A stretch of DNA of 64,000 nt from Macrobrachium rosenbergii. Taxonomy: Eukaryota; Arthropoda; Malacostraca; Decapoda; Palaemonidae. Below the pieces are notes generated by a model. The model searched no databases, had not been told where the DNA came from, and saw nothing but the letters and a program-made list of their open reading frames with translations. This document shows, in pieces, positions 54,990-64,000 of the stretch (within the stretch, counting starts at the first letter, position 1; each line of letters opens with the position of its first letter). The DNA lies in contig NC_089762.1 in the NCBI RefSeq assembly GCF_040412425.1, positions 18,564,212 to 18,628,211 of the forward strand, given 5' to 3'. The translations under genes and the position numbers were made by a program.

Positions 54990-55249
54990 TAGATCATGAT
55001 CACGCGTAAGAGGTTTGGCAGGTTGCAGCTCATCTGTGGAAATTCAAGTAGATTTTCAATATCTCGGGAAGTTAAGTAGGAACTAGTCCGGCTGTGACAG
55101 TTTTAATTAATTCGGGCAGCTTTGACAGGTAACTTGTTTATGAATTAATATGTCATAATTTGCCTCTGAGAATTTAGGCAGCTTAACTATTCTCTTGTGA
55201 CTGTTTTGATGTCTTAAGTTGCTAGAGATTGATTCCTAGGGACTCTGAT

Positions 55250-55557
55250 CCTCATCAGGAAAAGCCAAACAAGCACTCTAGTCGACATTTTTATTCCACT
55301 GGTACGTTTCGACCTTATGACACTTAGCCATTTTCGACCTAAAATAGAGGCAAAACACCAAAACTTAATTTTTTTTTCTTCTCTACTAGTAAAATACACC
55401 TTTCTTGGATTTGCATTTTACTAGCATGAAAAAAGGTTTTAAGTTTTTGGTGTTTTGCCTCTATCCTAGGTCGAAAATGGTTTAGTGTGTTAAAACCGAA
55501 ATGTGTCAATGGAATAAAAATGTTGACTATAGCGCTTGTTTGGCTATTCCTTTGAGG
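55250..55557. repeat. Long inverted repeat, about 140-bp arms, 19-nt loop
   Basis: Left arm about 55250-55395 and right arm about 55415-55557 share AGCCAAACAAGC, ACATTTTTATTCCA, CCATTTTCGACCTA, AGAGGCAAAACACCAAAA and CTAGTAAAAT in inverted order with small gaps; identity is roughly 80-85% by eye. The loop is 55396-55414. No coding potential was recognised. It could be a MITE-like or foldback element. Confidence 0.8.
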
Positions 55558-55879
55558 CCTGGGGGTTTACTGCCTGCCTATGACTGTTGAGGCGATTTAA
55601 AGCTTGTTTGTAATTTCTCTAGCCTGCTTTTTGGTTCAGTTGTAACTGGTAGGGTAAATCAGAACATCTGCAGTTGTCTAGGTCAAGATTAAGTTGAGAC
55701 AGCTTAGGAAGCTTACTGTTCACTTGTGCGGTGCATAAAAGGTTAGGGCTAATAATTATCTGTTGCAAGTAAAAACAAGTCCATTAGTACTTAGATTTAC
55801 AGTACTACTACTGTAGAGAAATTTGTTTCTCAGTGTTTAGCTGATAGTTGTAAGGGATCCTGGAGATCATCTAAGAGAC

Positions 55880-56056
55880 ATTGCTTTTGTCAAAAAATAT
55901 CTTGTGTTCTGTTAAGAAACTGTCATATAGAATTGACTACTGCAACTTGATCTATTATAATTTACCTAGGATTTAACTTCAAATGCAGTACTGTAATTGC
56001 ACAATATGCATATTACAGCTGCAAAACTAGTAAATGGTGTCACACCTTTGGATAGG
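55880..56056 (+). pseudogene. CR1/L2-type RT fragment, left part, interrupted by a SINE
   Basis: The translation contains YRIDYCNLIYYNLP (about 55926-55970) and, in a later frame, AAKLVNGVTPLDR (56013-56056), matching the SRIDYCNSLYYNLP...AARLV.GV...DRITPVL segment of CR1/L2 LINEs. A 309-bp SINE-like insertion begins at 56057 and the frame resumes after it at 56366. Confidence 0.65.
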
Positions 56057-56365
56057 CCCCGTAGGGGGTTAGTGCCGCCAGTGCACCTCATGTGGTGCAA
56101 TGTAGGCATTACTTAAGGGTTTTTGCAGCATCCCTTCGGCCCCTAGCTGCAATCTCTTTCATTCCTTTTACTGTACCTCCTTTCATATTCTCTTTCTTCC
56201 ATCTTACTAGCCACGCTCTCTTAACAGTTGATTCATAGTGCGTCTGCGAGATTTTCCTCCTGTTACACCTTTCAAACTTTCACTGTCAATTTCTGTTTCA
56301 GCGGTGAATGGCCTTAGTTGCCCCAGTGCGTGGCATGTATGCCTAAAATCTATAAATCAATCAAA
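56057..56365 (+). mobile_element. SINE-like element, family B, copy 2, inserted in a LINE
   Basis: This 309-bp body has the same order as copy 1 at 21763-22015, plus about 15 bases (CTTCGGCCCCTAGCT region) and about 35 bases (GCGTCTGCGAGATTTTCCTC region) missing there. Flanks are CCTTTGGATAGG (56045-56056) and CTTTTGGATAGG (56366-56377), a 12-bp TSD with one mismatch. Removing the insert restores continuity of a CR1/L2 RT fragment. The tail is TATAAATCAATCAA. Confidence 0.85.
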
Positions 56366-56460
56366 CTTTTGGATAGGATTATTCCTGTATTGTTTAAGTC
56401 GTACTGTCTGTACATTATAGGTATCAACACTGGATGTCCATAGTACGTATTTAAAAGATT
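56366..56460 (+). pseudogene. CR1/L2-type RT fragment, right part, after the SINE
   Basis: After the duplicated target CTTTTGGATAGG the translation continues as DRIIPVLFKS, which follows VNGVTPL in the homologous region (compare LSRDRITTVLIDLHW in the 43.3-44.1 kb LINE). Confidence 0.55.
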
Positions 56461-56899
56461 TGCTGTACAGAATGCAGCCAGACAATGACGTCAACACAAA
56501 AGGTTCTAATGATGGGTATAAGTTATCTGAGCTAAGAGCTTCCAAATGTTGATTTTAGCGCTACCAGGTCTGCAGCCCCATGATTGTATGCAAGCGCCCA
56601 TTTTATATCTGGACTGAAGAAATGAAGGACTTAATTAGAATCTTACAGTCCGGTATGGAATACTGGGTCATTTACAAGCCAGTGGTAGAATGAGAGCTTA
56701 CGGTCTAACTGTGGAGTTTTGGTTAGCCCACTGTACAGCTCAGATGTGGAATATTGGGGAGCCAAGAGCTTAAATGTGGAGTTTTTTTTAACCTACAGTT
56801 TAGCTTTAGGGTTCTGGGAGCTTACAGGTCAACCGTGGAGTTTTTGAAGCTTAAAGTTTAGTCGTGCAGAGCTTACAATGAAATTTTGGCATTTAGAAT

Positions 56900-57937
56900 A
56901 CAGTAGGCCACGGGGCTCTAAGAGAGTGCAAGATTAGTTAGATATGGTGCAATGTGACAGTTAAAGTGAAGGCATTTATGATGACTGAGGTGGGTTACTA
57001 ATGATGTCATAGCAGAGCTAAATGGGACAGATAACCTAATTCTTTCTTTTTATAGCCCTAGTCTGTTAGTTTTAAAAATGGGATTCTTTCACACCACAAA
57101 AGATCATATTCCCATTGTGATTGTTGGACGAAGGATGGTATAAAAATTGGTCTTTGATTCTTCATTCCAAATAAACATGCAATATATATAACCAATATGC
57201 TCACATGGAGTTTTTTTAAATAACTGACATGCCCATGATCTTTATTGAAATCATGATTAAACATAATTGTTCAACATATAATGTATTCCAATTTCCCATG
57301 ACTGGTTACATTGAGTCAACAGCTGATTAGGATGTTTTAAGGTAAGTTCATATAAATGTATGCTTTGTATGTGTAAAGGCTGCAGGTTTTAAATTGGGTC
57401 AACCCCATTTTCACTATTCCTAGGAAAATGCCGAAACATTCGCATACCACAGGAAGTCGCGAAATACAAGACACGGGCTGGCAAATGCGTTTTCAGAATT
57501 CTTGAACAATAAATCCGTTTAGAATAAATCTCAGTTATTGAAATGTTGTTAGTCCTTGCAGTCTGATAATTGTTCAATGGGACTTGTGATCCAATTTAGT
57601 GAATGAAGATGTGTGATTTTTCACATGGAGACTGTCCAGTTTAGTTTTCCATTCCTAGACTGGATTAGGTGGTATGACATTGAGATGACTTGTTTTTAGT
57701 CCTGTTCATGATTTGTCAAGTTGTTTATGATTTTGGAGCATTATTTCTAGTTAGTTTTCACTGTAAACATTGGATTTCATTCTTCGTAATTTTTAAGAAG
57801 CTGATTTTTGTCAATAAAGGAGTTTTGTTTATCTCATTCCAGTTCAGGTAAACTTATGATACCGGCTCACGTTCATATAAATGTAAACTTCTGTTCATAA
57901 AACAGATGTATGATTGTACATATGTATATACAGTATA
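56900..57937. other. AT-rich intergenic sequence, nothing recognised
   Basis: No supported gene or repeat. Confidence 0.5.
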
Positions 57938-58047
<110 letters not shown>

Positions 58048-59614
58048 TATGTGTATTATAAGTATATGAATTTGTTTCATATTCTACCAAACCACTGTTT
58101 TGTTACACATTAAATTGCCTTCTTTATACTTTAGGACCATATACAATCCATTACTGAATGTTTTAAGAAAATTTAAATGTCAAAAGCGATTCCTACAACA
58201 GTAACAGCAGCCATAGTCACGATAAGCATTAAGAGTAAGAAGAAAGCTAACAAGTAACTGTAGGCCTCTTAGTGCCTACTAATGATGTAAAAAATTTTCG
58301 GCAAGAAGATCTATTAGATGTCATCATGGTAAATTTTTATACTAAATCATGGAATGTGTGCGTCGTTGTTGTTAAAAAAATTTTTTTTTGGATGGGGAAA
58401 ATGACATGCTGCCGTGTAGCGTGCTTTGAAGCGTAAATAAACTTCTTTGTGGCTCTAGTTCTACGTGTCTTAAATTTTCATCTGGATAGACTGAATATGA
58501 GGTTAAGTTGCGCAAATTATTGATTACTGAACTGGAAAAATAAAGGATCAGAGTGACAATTTCATTTGGTTGAAGGACGAATGAAATGCTTGTGTTGTAT
58601 TGTGACTTTCTTCGTGAAGTATTGTCAGGCAAGCACAACTGTTTCTTTATTTCAAGAGCTAGAATCCAGAAAGAGCGAAAGAACACCTCAGATGCCACCC
58701 ACGTGATCGGATATATCACACTTGGATGCGATTTTTTCTATAGAACTTGAGGAATTTATGAGCAATCTTTCAGTGTTAAATTACGGTTACTTTGAAGTTC
58801 AAAAATAATTCTTTTTTTGGTCTTTCATTTGGCCTAGTATTTTTTTTTTATAAGGTAATGATGAGTCCTCGTAGGACTGGTAAATATTCAGTGTTTTATG
58901 TAATCTATATATATTGTATTTAGAAGGATGAGAAAGGGACTTTCTGGTATCTCGAAAGCCCACAGAAGGAATGACTGACACTGTCAGGCAAAAGAATAAC
59001 AAGACATTATTGGCAAATGACGACCCCGGGGTAGATTGACACACTAGATGATTCGGCAGATTGTGCACGGGTTAAGGCCATACTCCTGCGTAAGTGTTTA
59101 AAGATACTAAAAGGACCAGATTTCTTTGGGAGGTAATGACCAAGCATTTTCTTGGTAGTTAGAGAACTGCCTAGGAACTGGAATTAATTTTTGCTTGTAT
59201 TTTATTTCTTAAATCTCGACCAAATCTAGAATACTTTATAATACACCTGACCCTTGCCGAGATAGCATATGAATCAATATATTTTATTTTTTTGAAACAA
59301 GGTGCCATGGAGTTATGATGATGGCTGCGCTTAAAAGTCAACTTGTCTAAACAGATCTTGTTTAATGAAAGGAGAATGGTATAAGTGGGTGGTTTGTTCC
59401 TTACCATCAGTAGCGTGCACATGTCGTTTACTTAGCCACAGTGTTGTTTATCATTTTTATATCAATAGAAAGTAGGTCAAAACATCAAAATATTGTGTAG
59501 TTTATAGTTCAGACAGTTTATATAACACTTCGTAGTTTTGGTCATACTCACCCTCTTTCACACGCGCGCGCACGCACCACACTATCGTTGCAATGACTAT
59601 GGTCAACGGAACTG

Positions 59615-59632
59615 CCAAGGTCTAGACCTTGG
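59615..59632. promoter_or_regulatory. 18-bp perfect palindrome with AAGGTC half-sites
   Basis: CCAAGGTCTAGACCTTGG contains two inverted AAGGTC elements, similar to half-sites of nuclear receptors such as ERR or FTZ-F1. Binding is conjecture. Confidence 0.3.
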
Positions 59633-60237
59633 TAACTGCTGTTAGGAGAAGTTAATCTCTTTAGCAGTGCAGTTGTGTATTCCAGTCTTGTGTTTCTATT
59701 TTGTACATATCAAAACATCCAAATTGGTTTTATTTATGTAAATATAATACAACTTTGTACTGCATACTACAATACTAAAGGCTGTATATACCAGTAGCGC
59801 CCGCAGAAATTTGATCGGGGCGGGGGGGCGCGGCTAGGGCCACTTTCCATATCACCCAGTCTCTCTCCCCTAAAACTGATGAAGACTCGGCCCCACCTAG
59901 GAAAGCTGTACCACCAAAGTTAGGTACTTTGGAAGACAGGGTAATGTTCACAACTATATTTTTTGTGGTAGACGACTTATTTTAGCCAATTATGCTTTTC
60001 AGGTAACTTAACTTCAAAGGAAGTAACCCAGATTCCTCTGTAGTCATGTTTCACACATTTGTAACCAACCGGTCATCTGCTTACTGTATAACTTGACAAT
60101 GAAAACGTTCCGTGAGGTATGTTTTATTGTTGAATGGAAATTTCATTTTTAGATTTGACAACTGGTATTTGTGGAGCATCACTCCTTTGCTGATAATCTG
60201 TCTTAGTTCCAAAAGATGTTTTTTTCTCAGTGACCTA

Positions 60238-60316
60238 CTCTATTAATACAGTGGAGAGAGAAGAATAAAGTAATTAGCAACTCTGTTAATACAACGGAGA
60301 GAGAATATTAAAGTAA
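60238..60316. repeat. Imperfect tandem duplication, period about 43 bp
   Basis: CTCTATTAATACAGTGGAGA with its continuation (60238-60273) recurs with a few changes at 60281-60316. Confidence 0.85.
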
Positions 60317-60582
60317 ATAAATACCAACTCCTGAAGAATCTCTTAACAGTATTAATTGTAACCTAAACCATTTATGAAATTTTATATTATTCCTTTTCTC
60401 TGTATTATTTTACAGAGACTATAATTACTGTAACTGTTTCGGTATTTATTTTATATCTCATTAAAATGAACATTTCTCCAAACCACTTCCATCGAGAGTG
60501 AAAACCAACAAGAAACTGCCAACATATAGAGATTGTCACTCTTGCTTTTTTTGGATTGTCGCCCTATTTCACGCTTTTTCGG

Positions 60583-60614
60583 GTGCATGGTTGCCGTGTG
60601 GGGCAACCATGCAC
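60583..60614. other. Perfect 13-bp hairpin
   Basis: GTGCATGGTTGCC (60583-60595) and GGCAACCATGCAC (60602-60614) are fully complementary, with loop GTGTGG. No adjacent gene is recognised. Confidence 0.9.
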
Positions 60615-61579
60615 GTGAATGGAAATGGTAGTCAATTCACCCTCCCCTTCCTCCATTTCTTTCATAAGAACATGCGCCTTTTGTTAGGTTAGGCTGAGAA
60701 AGAGTGAGTTTGGATGGTTCAATGCAGATGCACCTTTCTTAGCATAAAAACATTATCAAAATCGGTTGTGAATGAATATTTATACCAAAAAACATAAACA
60801 GATGGCAGTGCAGCGGAACAATTATGTAAGACTTGAACTAAACACTGTGCCTTATGTATGCACACAAATTATAATTGGTTCATCACCGGCTAATCACATA
60901 TCCGTAACTATTAATTCATAATGGAATTGAAGAAAACCTGTTCAAATTGATAAGAAGAAATAGCAGAACCCAAATAACATAAGTAATAATGAACTCCACA
61001 AAAGAAAAAACTTTATCCTCTAATCCTCATTGTCTTAAATTTTTGTACATTCCAGGATGATCGTTACATTAGCTGTACATTTACTTGGAAATGACTACCA
61101 AGTTGCGAACTCCTCCTACCCCCAAAGATCCATTTACTTAGTGTTGACTCTGATGCTTCATGAAGCCTTCATCACATCCAAGAGGACATAACCCGTCTTG
61201 GTTCAAAATATGTAAGTATATACCCCTGATGAATTTGGTGCTAGCATTGACAATGATGGTAAAATAGGACCCCTTTCTTGTTTATAAGTTTTGGGAATAA
61301 ACTTTTAAATCCTTAAGCTTTACGAGGACTGCTGCGATCGTCAGAGGGAATGATAATAGTTAAAATTTTCCACTTAAGCCACATTGTATTTTAATGTTTT
61401 AGATAAAATTAACACCGGCCAAGTTCTTAGGGACACTAAGCTCTCCAGATTCGTCAGGGAAGCTAATAACCCAGATCTGTTCTTTGGCCAGGTAGAAAGC
61501 CAAATAACTGAGTTTGGTGAACCACACCCAGGATTATTGGCCCCCATTGAACAGCAGATGGGCAGCACCCTAAACTGGA

Positions 61580-61900
61580 AAGCGTGTTTAGCAGTATAAA
61601 GCTCAATGCTAAGTTGCATTGAACTGGGTACAGATATCTCACAAATTGGGGAGCTGATAGACCAGCTTTAACAGTACTGTACAAGCAACTGTTACATCTC
61701 TTCTAGGCTATGGATATCAAAGGAAAAATTAGCCACGGATACAACGTGAAAAAGTCTATATCCAGTTCATAAGAGGGGGGACTCAGAGTATGCACAGGAG
61801 CTTTTAAACCCTCCCCAAATTTGTCAGCCCTAGTTAAGCATGGCGAACCGGCTCGTAGGGCTTCATCGTTACTCAGGAAGAGTAATAATGCATAATGCAA
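61580..61900 (+). pseudogene. Jockey-clade reverse transcriptase fragment (C-terminal part)
   Basis: In frame with stops, the sequence reads NWGADRPALTVLYKQLLHLF (61645-61704), then GLRVCTGAFKPSPNLSALVK (61776-61835) and HGEPARRASSLLRKSN. These match the landmark WGADR...LY and GLR...TGAFRTSP...GEPPL..RR strings downstream of the RT core in Jockey-type LINEs. The upstream open frame 61384-61599 was not recognised and may be flanking DNA. Confidence 0.65.
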
Positions 61901-62289
61901 TAAAAATATAGGTAAGTGACTCACCAGCAAAAAACTTATCAATATCTGTGATTCCTGCTCTTGTAAGCATTAAGGGGGTGAAGATGGGAATATACTATGT
62001 CAAGATCACACGTAGATATTCCCGTTTGTGTTTATATAACAACTCTGAAACCCATTATCAACATTCATTGGCAGAATATGATGAAATAATGAACTTAGAG
62101 CAACAAATTAAAACAGATCAAGCCCCGTGTTGAAATATGGAATTTATCATATTAAAAGGAATGACACTTGCAAGTAATTTTGATTCCACTTAGAATCTGT
62201 CACTAAACGTTTGACCCGTGGATATTTGATGATTACCCCACATGGTCCTATCCCTATGTGCACCAAATGTAAAGAAATAATATCAGGTT

Positions 62290-62961
62290 ATACAATTTTT
62301 TTGTGAAAGTTGAAAATATACTGGACACGGAATGTCAGTTTTTTAGAAATACCCCCTCGACGTGGGACCACCGTCGTGAGGGGCCTCTTGAACCCCTGGA
62401 ATTTGTTCCTGGGTTTGAGTCCAAGAGTCCCATATATCATTATATATTACTTTGGGTCCATTTTTGTGGAATTTTCCACTTTTGGTAAAGTTTATTGGAC
62501 CTGATAAACAGGAAAAGGTATCATAGCTGGGACTGGGCTTATATACGAAGCTAAATAGTGGGAACTGTGGTAGGATCATCAACTACCCGATAATTTTTGG
62601 AACCGAGAGATATCAGAGTGATAGCTCAAGGGTGGAACTATTCTGCAGGGCTAGGCCATGGATTCCAGGGGTGGTCTGGTTCTTGGGATAGGACTCTCGG
62701 CATTCTGTCCGGTTTGCCCATAATATGATTACAGTGGGAATGATTATATTGTAATACTTTCAGTCCTAACAAGCAGGTTTGGCTTAAACTTGGCCCATTT
62801 ATTGTGTCGTGCCATCCCCTGTGGGGTAGGGTCAGGGACAGGCATTTGGGAGTCGACTCTCACGTGTGCCATTCGTAGAAGAATAAGGTCCATGAAAGGC
62901 TGATGATATCTTTTTAAGGTTTTCAGGTTTACTGTCTTTTTTTTTATGATATTCGATCTTT
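62290..62961 (+). mobile_element. Probable 5' untranslated region of the Jockey-like LINE
   Basis: This 670-bp stretch leads directly into the ORF1 start, is less AT-rich than its flanks and has no supported gene. It includes a hairpin at 62355-62381 (CCTCGACG pairing with CGTCGTGAGG). Assignment to the LINE is by position only. Confidence 0.35.
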
Positions 62962-64000
62962 ATGAGTAGTAGCAATAAAGAATCGAGTACCCGTGGACCC
63001 TCTGATGATACCATTTTGGCACAGATGATGTCTGCACCCTCACCTGACAACCTGTGTTTGGAAAAGTATAGGAAACCTAGTGTAATCAGACTGGAACCCT
63101 ATGCTCCAGCACGGAGCAAAGGTAAAGGAACCGGAAATGTATGTGAAATAGGACCAGGTATATTTGAAACCTCTTATGATAAATATTTGACTTTTGATCT
63201 GGAAGATTCTAATTGATATATTTAATGTGTACGGAGACATTGTGAAGTGTTGTGGCCAAGGGCTTAAGATATCATCTGAAGGTCGAGGAAAACTGACAGT
63301 AGAATCGGCCTTAGCGAATGAAATGAAAAATTATAAGCATTTTCGCATCTCGGAGGAGTTAAAGCAGACTGCTCAGTACATGCTTTTTGGAGTCACACCA
63401 AAGGAATGATATTTAAACCCCAGATGATGACATACTCAGAAGAGAAGCTTGTAGAAGAATTAAAAGATCAAGGTGTGATTAGAGTTGAAAGAATAAGGAA
63501 GATTAATGGAGCCTTAGTTCCACTTCCAAATTCAATTATGACATTTAATTCGACCCGCTTACCTAATGTAATAAAAGCGCCATGGTTATGCTTTATGGTT
63601 AAGCAGTATATCCCAAGAACGAGATGTTTTTATTGCCAAGAATATGGACATATGTTAGGGTCTTGTAGGCAGAAGCTACAAAGCAAGCCTTTCACATGTG
63701 TTAAATGTAGTGAACCTGAATATGGTGTATGTGATAAAGAAGCAATATGTATACATTTTGGAGAGAATCATCCATCATCTTCACAGAATTGTGATGTGTA
63801 CATTATGGAAAAGGAGTTACAGACATTTAGGATAACTGAGCGTATCACATTTAGAGAGGCAAAAGAGAAAGTATTAAATCAGTATGTTAGATCTAGCATA
63901 TCCTTTTCCAGTATTGCTGCTACCAGAAGAAGGAATATAAATGCTACCAGAGGTGCTTCCCTTGGCAATGTGAAGGGAAGATCAGTGGCGACCTGTATTC
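62962..64000 (+). pseudogene. Jockey-clade LINE ORF1 (gag-like, zinc knuckles), runs off the window
   Basis: The translation starts at ATG 62962 and continues through a frame change at about 63208 and another at about 63406 to the window edge. After the second break the frame is open from 63406 to 64000. It contains GVIRVERIRKINGALVPLPN, then YIPRTRCFYCQEYGHMLGSC (first CCHC knuckle, 63609-63670), a second Cys-rich block (CVKCSEPEYG, 63699-63728) and a third (CIHFGENHPSSSQNC). This is the pattern of the nucleic-acid-binding ORF1 protein of Jockey and X-element LINEs. Two frameshifts argue for a dead copy unless the raw sequence has errors there. ORF2 would lie beyond 64000. Confidence 0.8.

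Larger units (their letters stand above)
54990..56890. repeat. Degenerate array of an AGCTTA-containing unit
   Basis: Diverged copies of a short pattern AGCTTA.GT..A.CTGTG recur at about 55180, 55710, 56695, 56766, 56818 and 56868, the last four spaced 50-70 bases apart. The inverted repeat (55250-55557) and the SINE in its LINE host (55880-56460) lie between them. Identity is low, so this is tentative. Confidence 0.35.

Noticed and set aside
55225..55290. Possible hammerhead ribozyme on the minus strand (CTGATGA core beside a small stem)
   Set aside because: The conserved GAAA core does not follow stem II and no cleavage-site pairing was found.
59816..59832. G-quadruplex in the GGGGCGGGGGGG run
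   Set aside because: Only about three usable G-runs are present, with no fourth run at a normal loop distance.

Overview
The window looks like nuclear DNA of a decapod crustacean. The evidence is AT-rich sequence with very many long (AT)n, (CT)n/(AG)n and (AC)n/(GT)n tracts, arthropod-style retroelement debris of the CR1/L2, Jockey and RTE-like groups, a tRNA-derived SINE, and a zinc-finger exon of the PRDM3/PRDM16/Hamlet family. The decapod assignment is inferred from repeat style and remembered repeat families; no search was run.

Only one host protein-coding exon is well supported: 30623-32346 (+). It is probably the last coding exon of the crustacean hamlet/MECOM (PRDM3/16) orthologue. 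It carries a proline-rich region, three CtBP-type motifs (PFDLS, PLDLS, PLDLS), three C2H2 fingers and an acidic tail. A branch site, polypyrimidine tract and 3' splice site precede it, so earlier exons lie upstream, in or outside the window. The sequence from about 26.7 to 30.6 kb is probably intron or 5' region.

The remainder is mainly mobile-element remains and simple repeats. 1.13-2.69 kb: two 280-bp direct repeats bounding about 1 kb, like a small LTR element with a TATA+Inr promoter in each repeat. 0.6-5.3 kb: a 20-25 bp motif recurs four times beside (AT)n tracts. 5.57 kb: a perfect 100-bp microsatellite palindrome. 14.6 and 20.7-21.7 kb: two remnants of one LINE family. 19.85-20.13 kb: a tRNA-derived SINE with a perfect 15-bp target-site duplication (TSD). 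21.76-22.02 and 56.06-56.37 kb: two copies of a second SINE-like family, each with its own TSD; the second sits inside a LINE reverse transcriptase (RT) remnant. 39.9 and 49.35 kb: two paralogous RT remnants. About 40.4-44.5 kb: a nearly full-length but frameshifted CR1/L2-type LINE with a PHD-finger ORF1, an endonuclease/RT ORF2 and a 3' stem-loop plus poly(A). 46.65-46.92 kb: a 126-bp-arm inverted repeat. 55.25-55.56 kb: a second long inverted repeat. 61.6-64.0 kb: Jockey-clade material, with an RT fragment followed by a zinc-knuckle ORF1 running off the window edge.

No CRISPR array, rRNA, convincing functional tRNA or bacterial-type system was seen. The observations most worth following are the two long inverted repeats, the SINE family defined by two independent TSDs, the self-complementary compound microsatellites and the recurrent motif beside (AT)n tracts.
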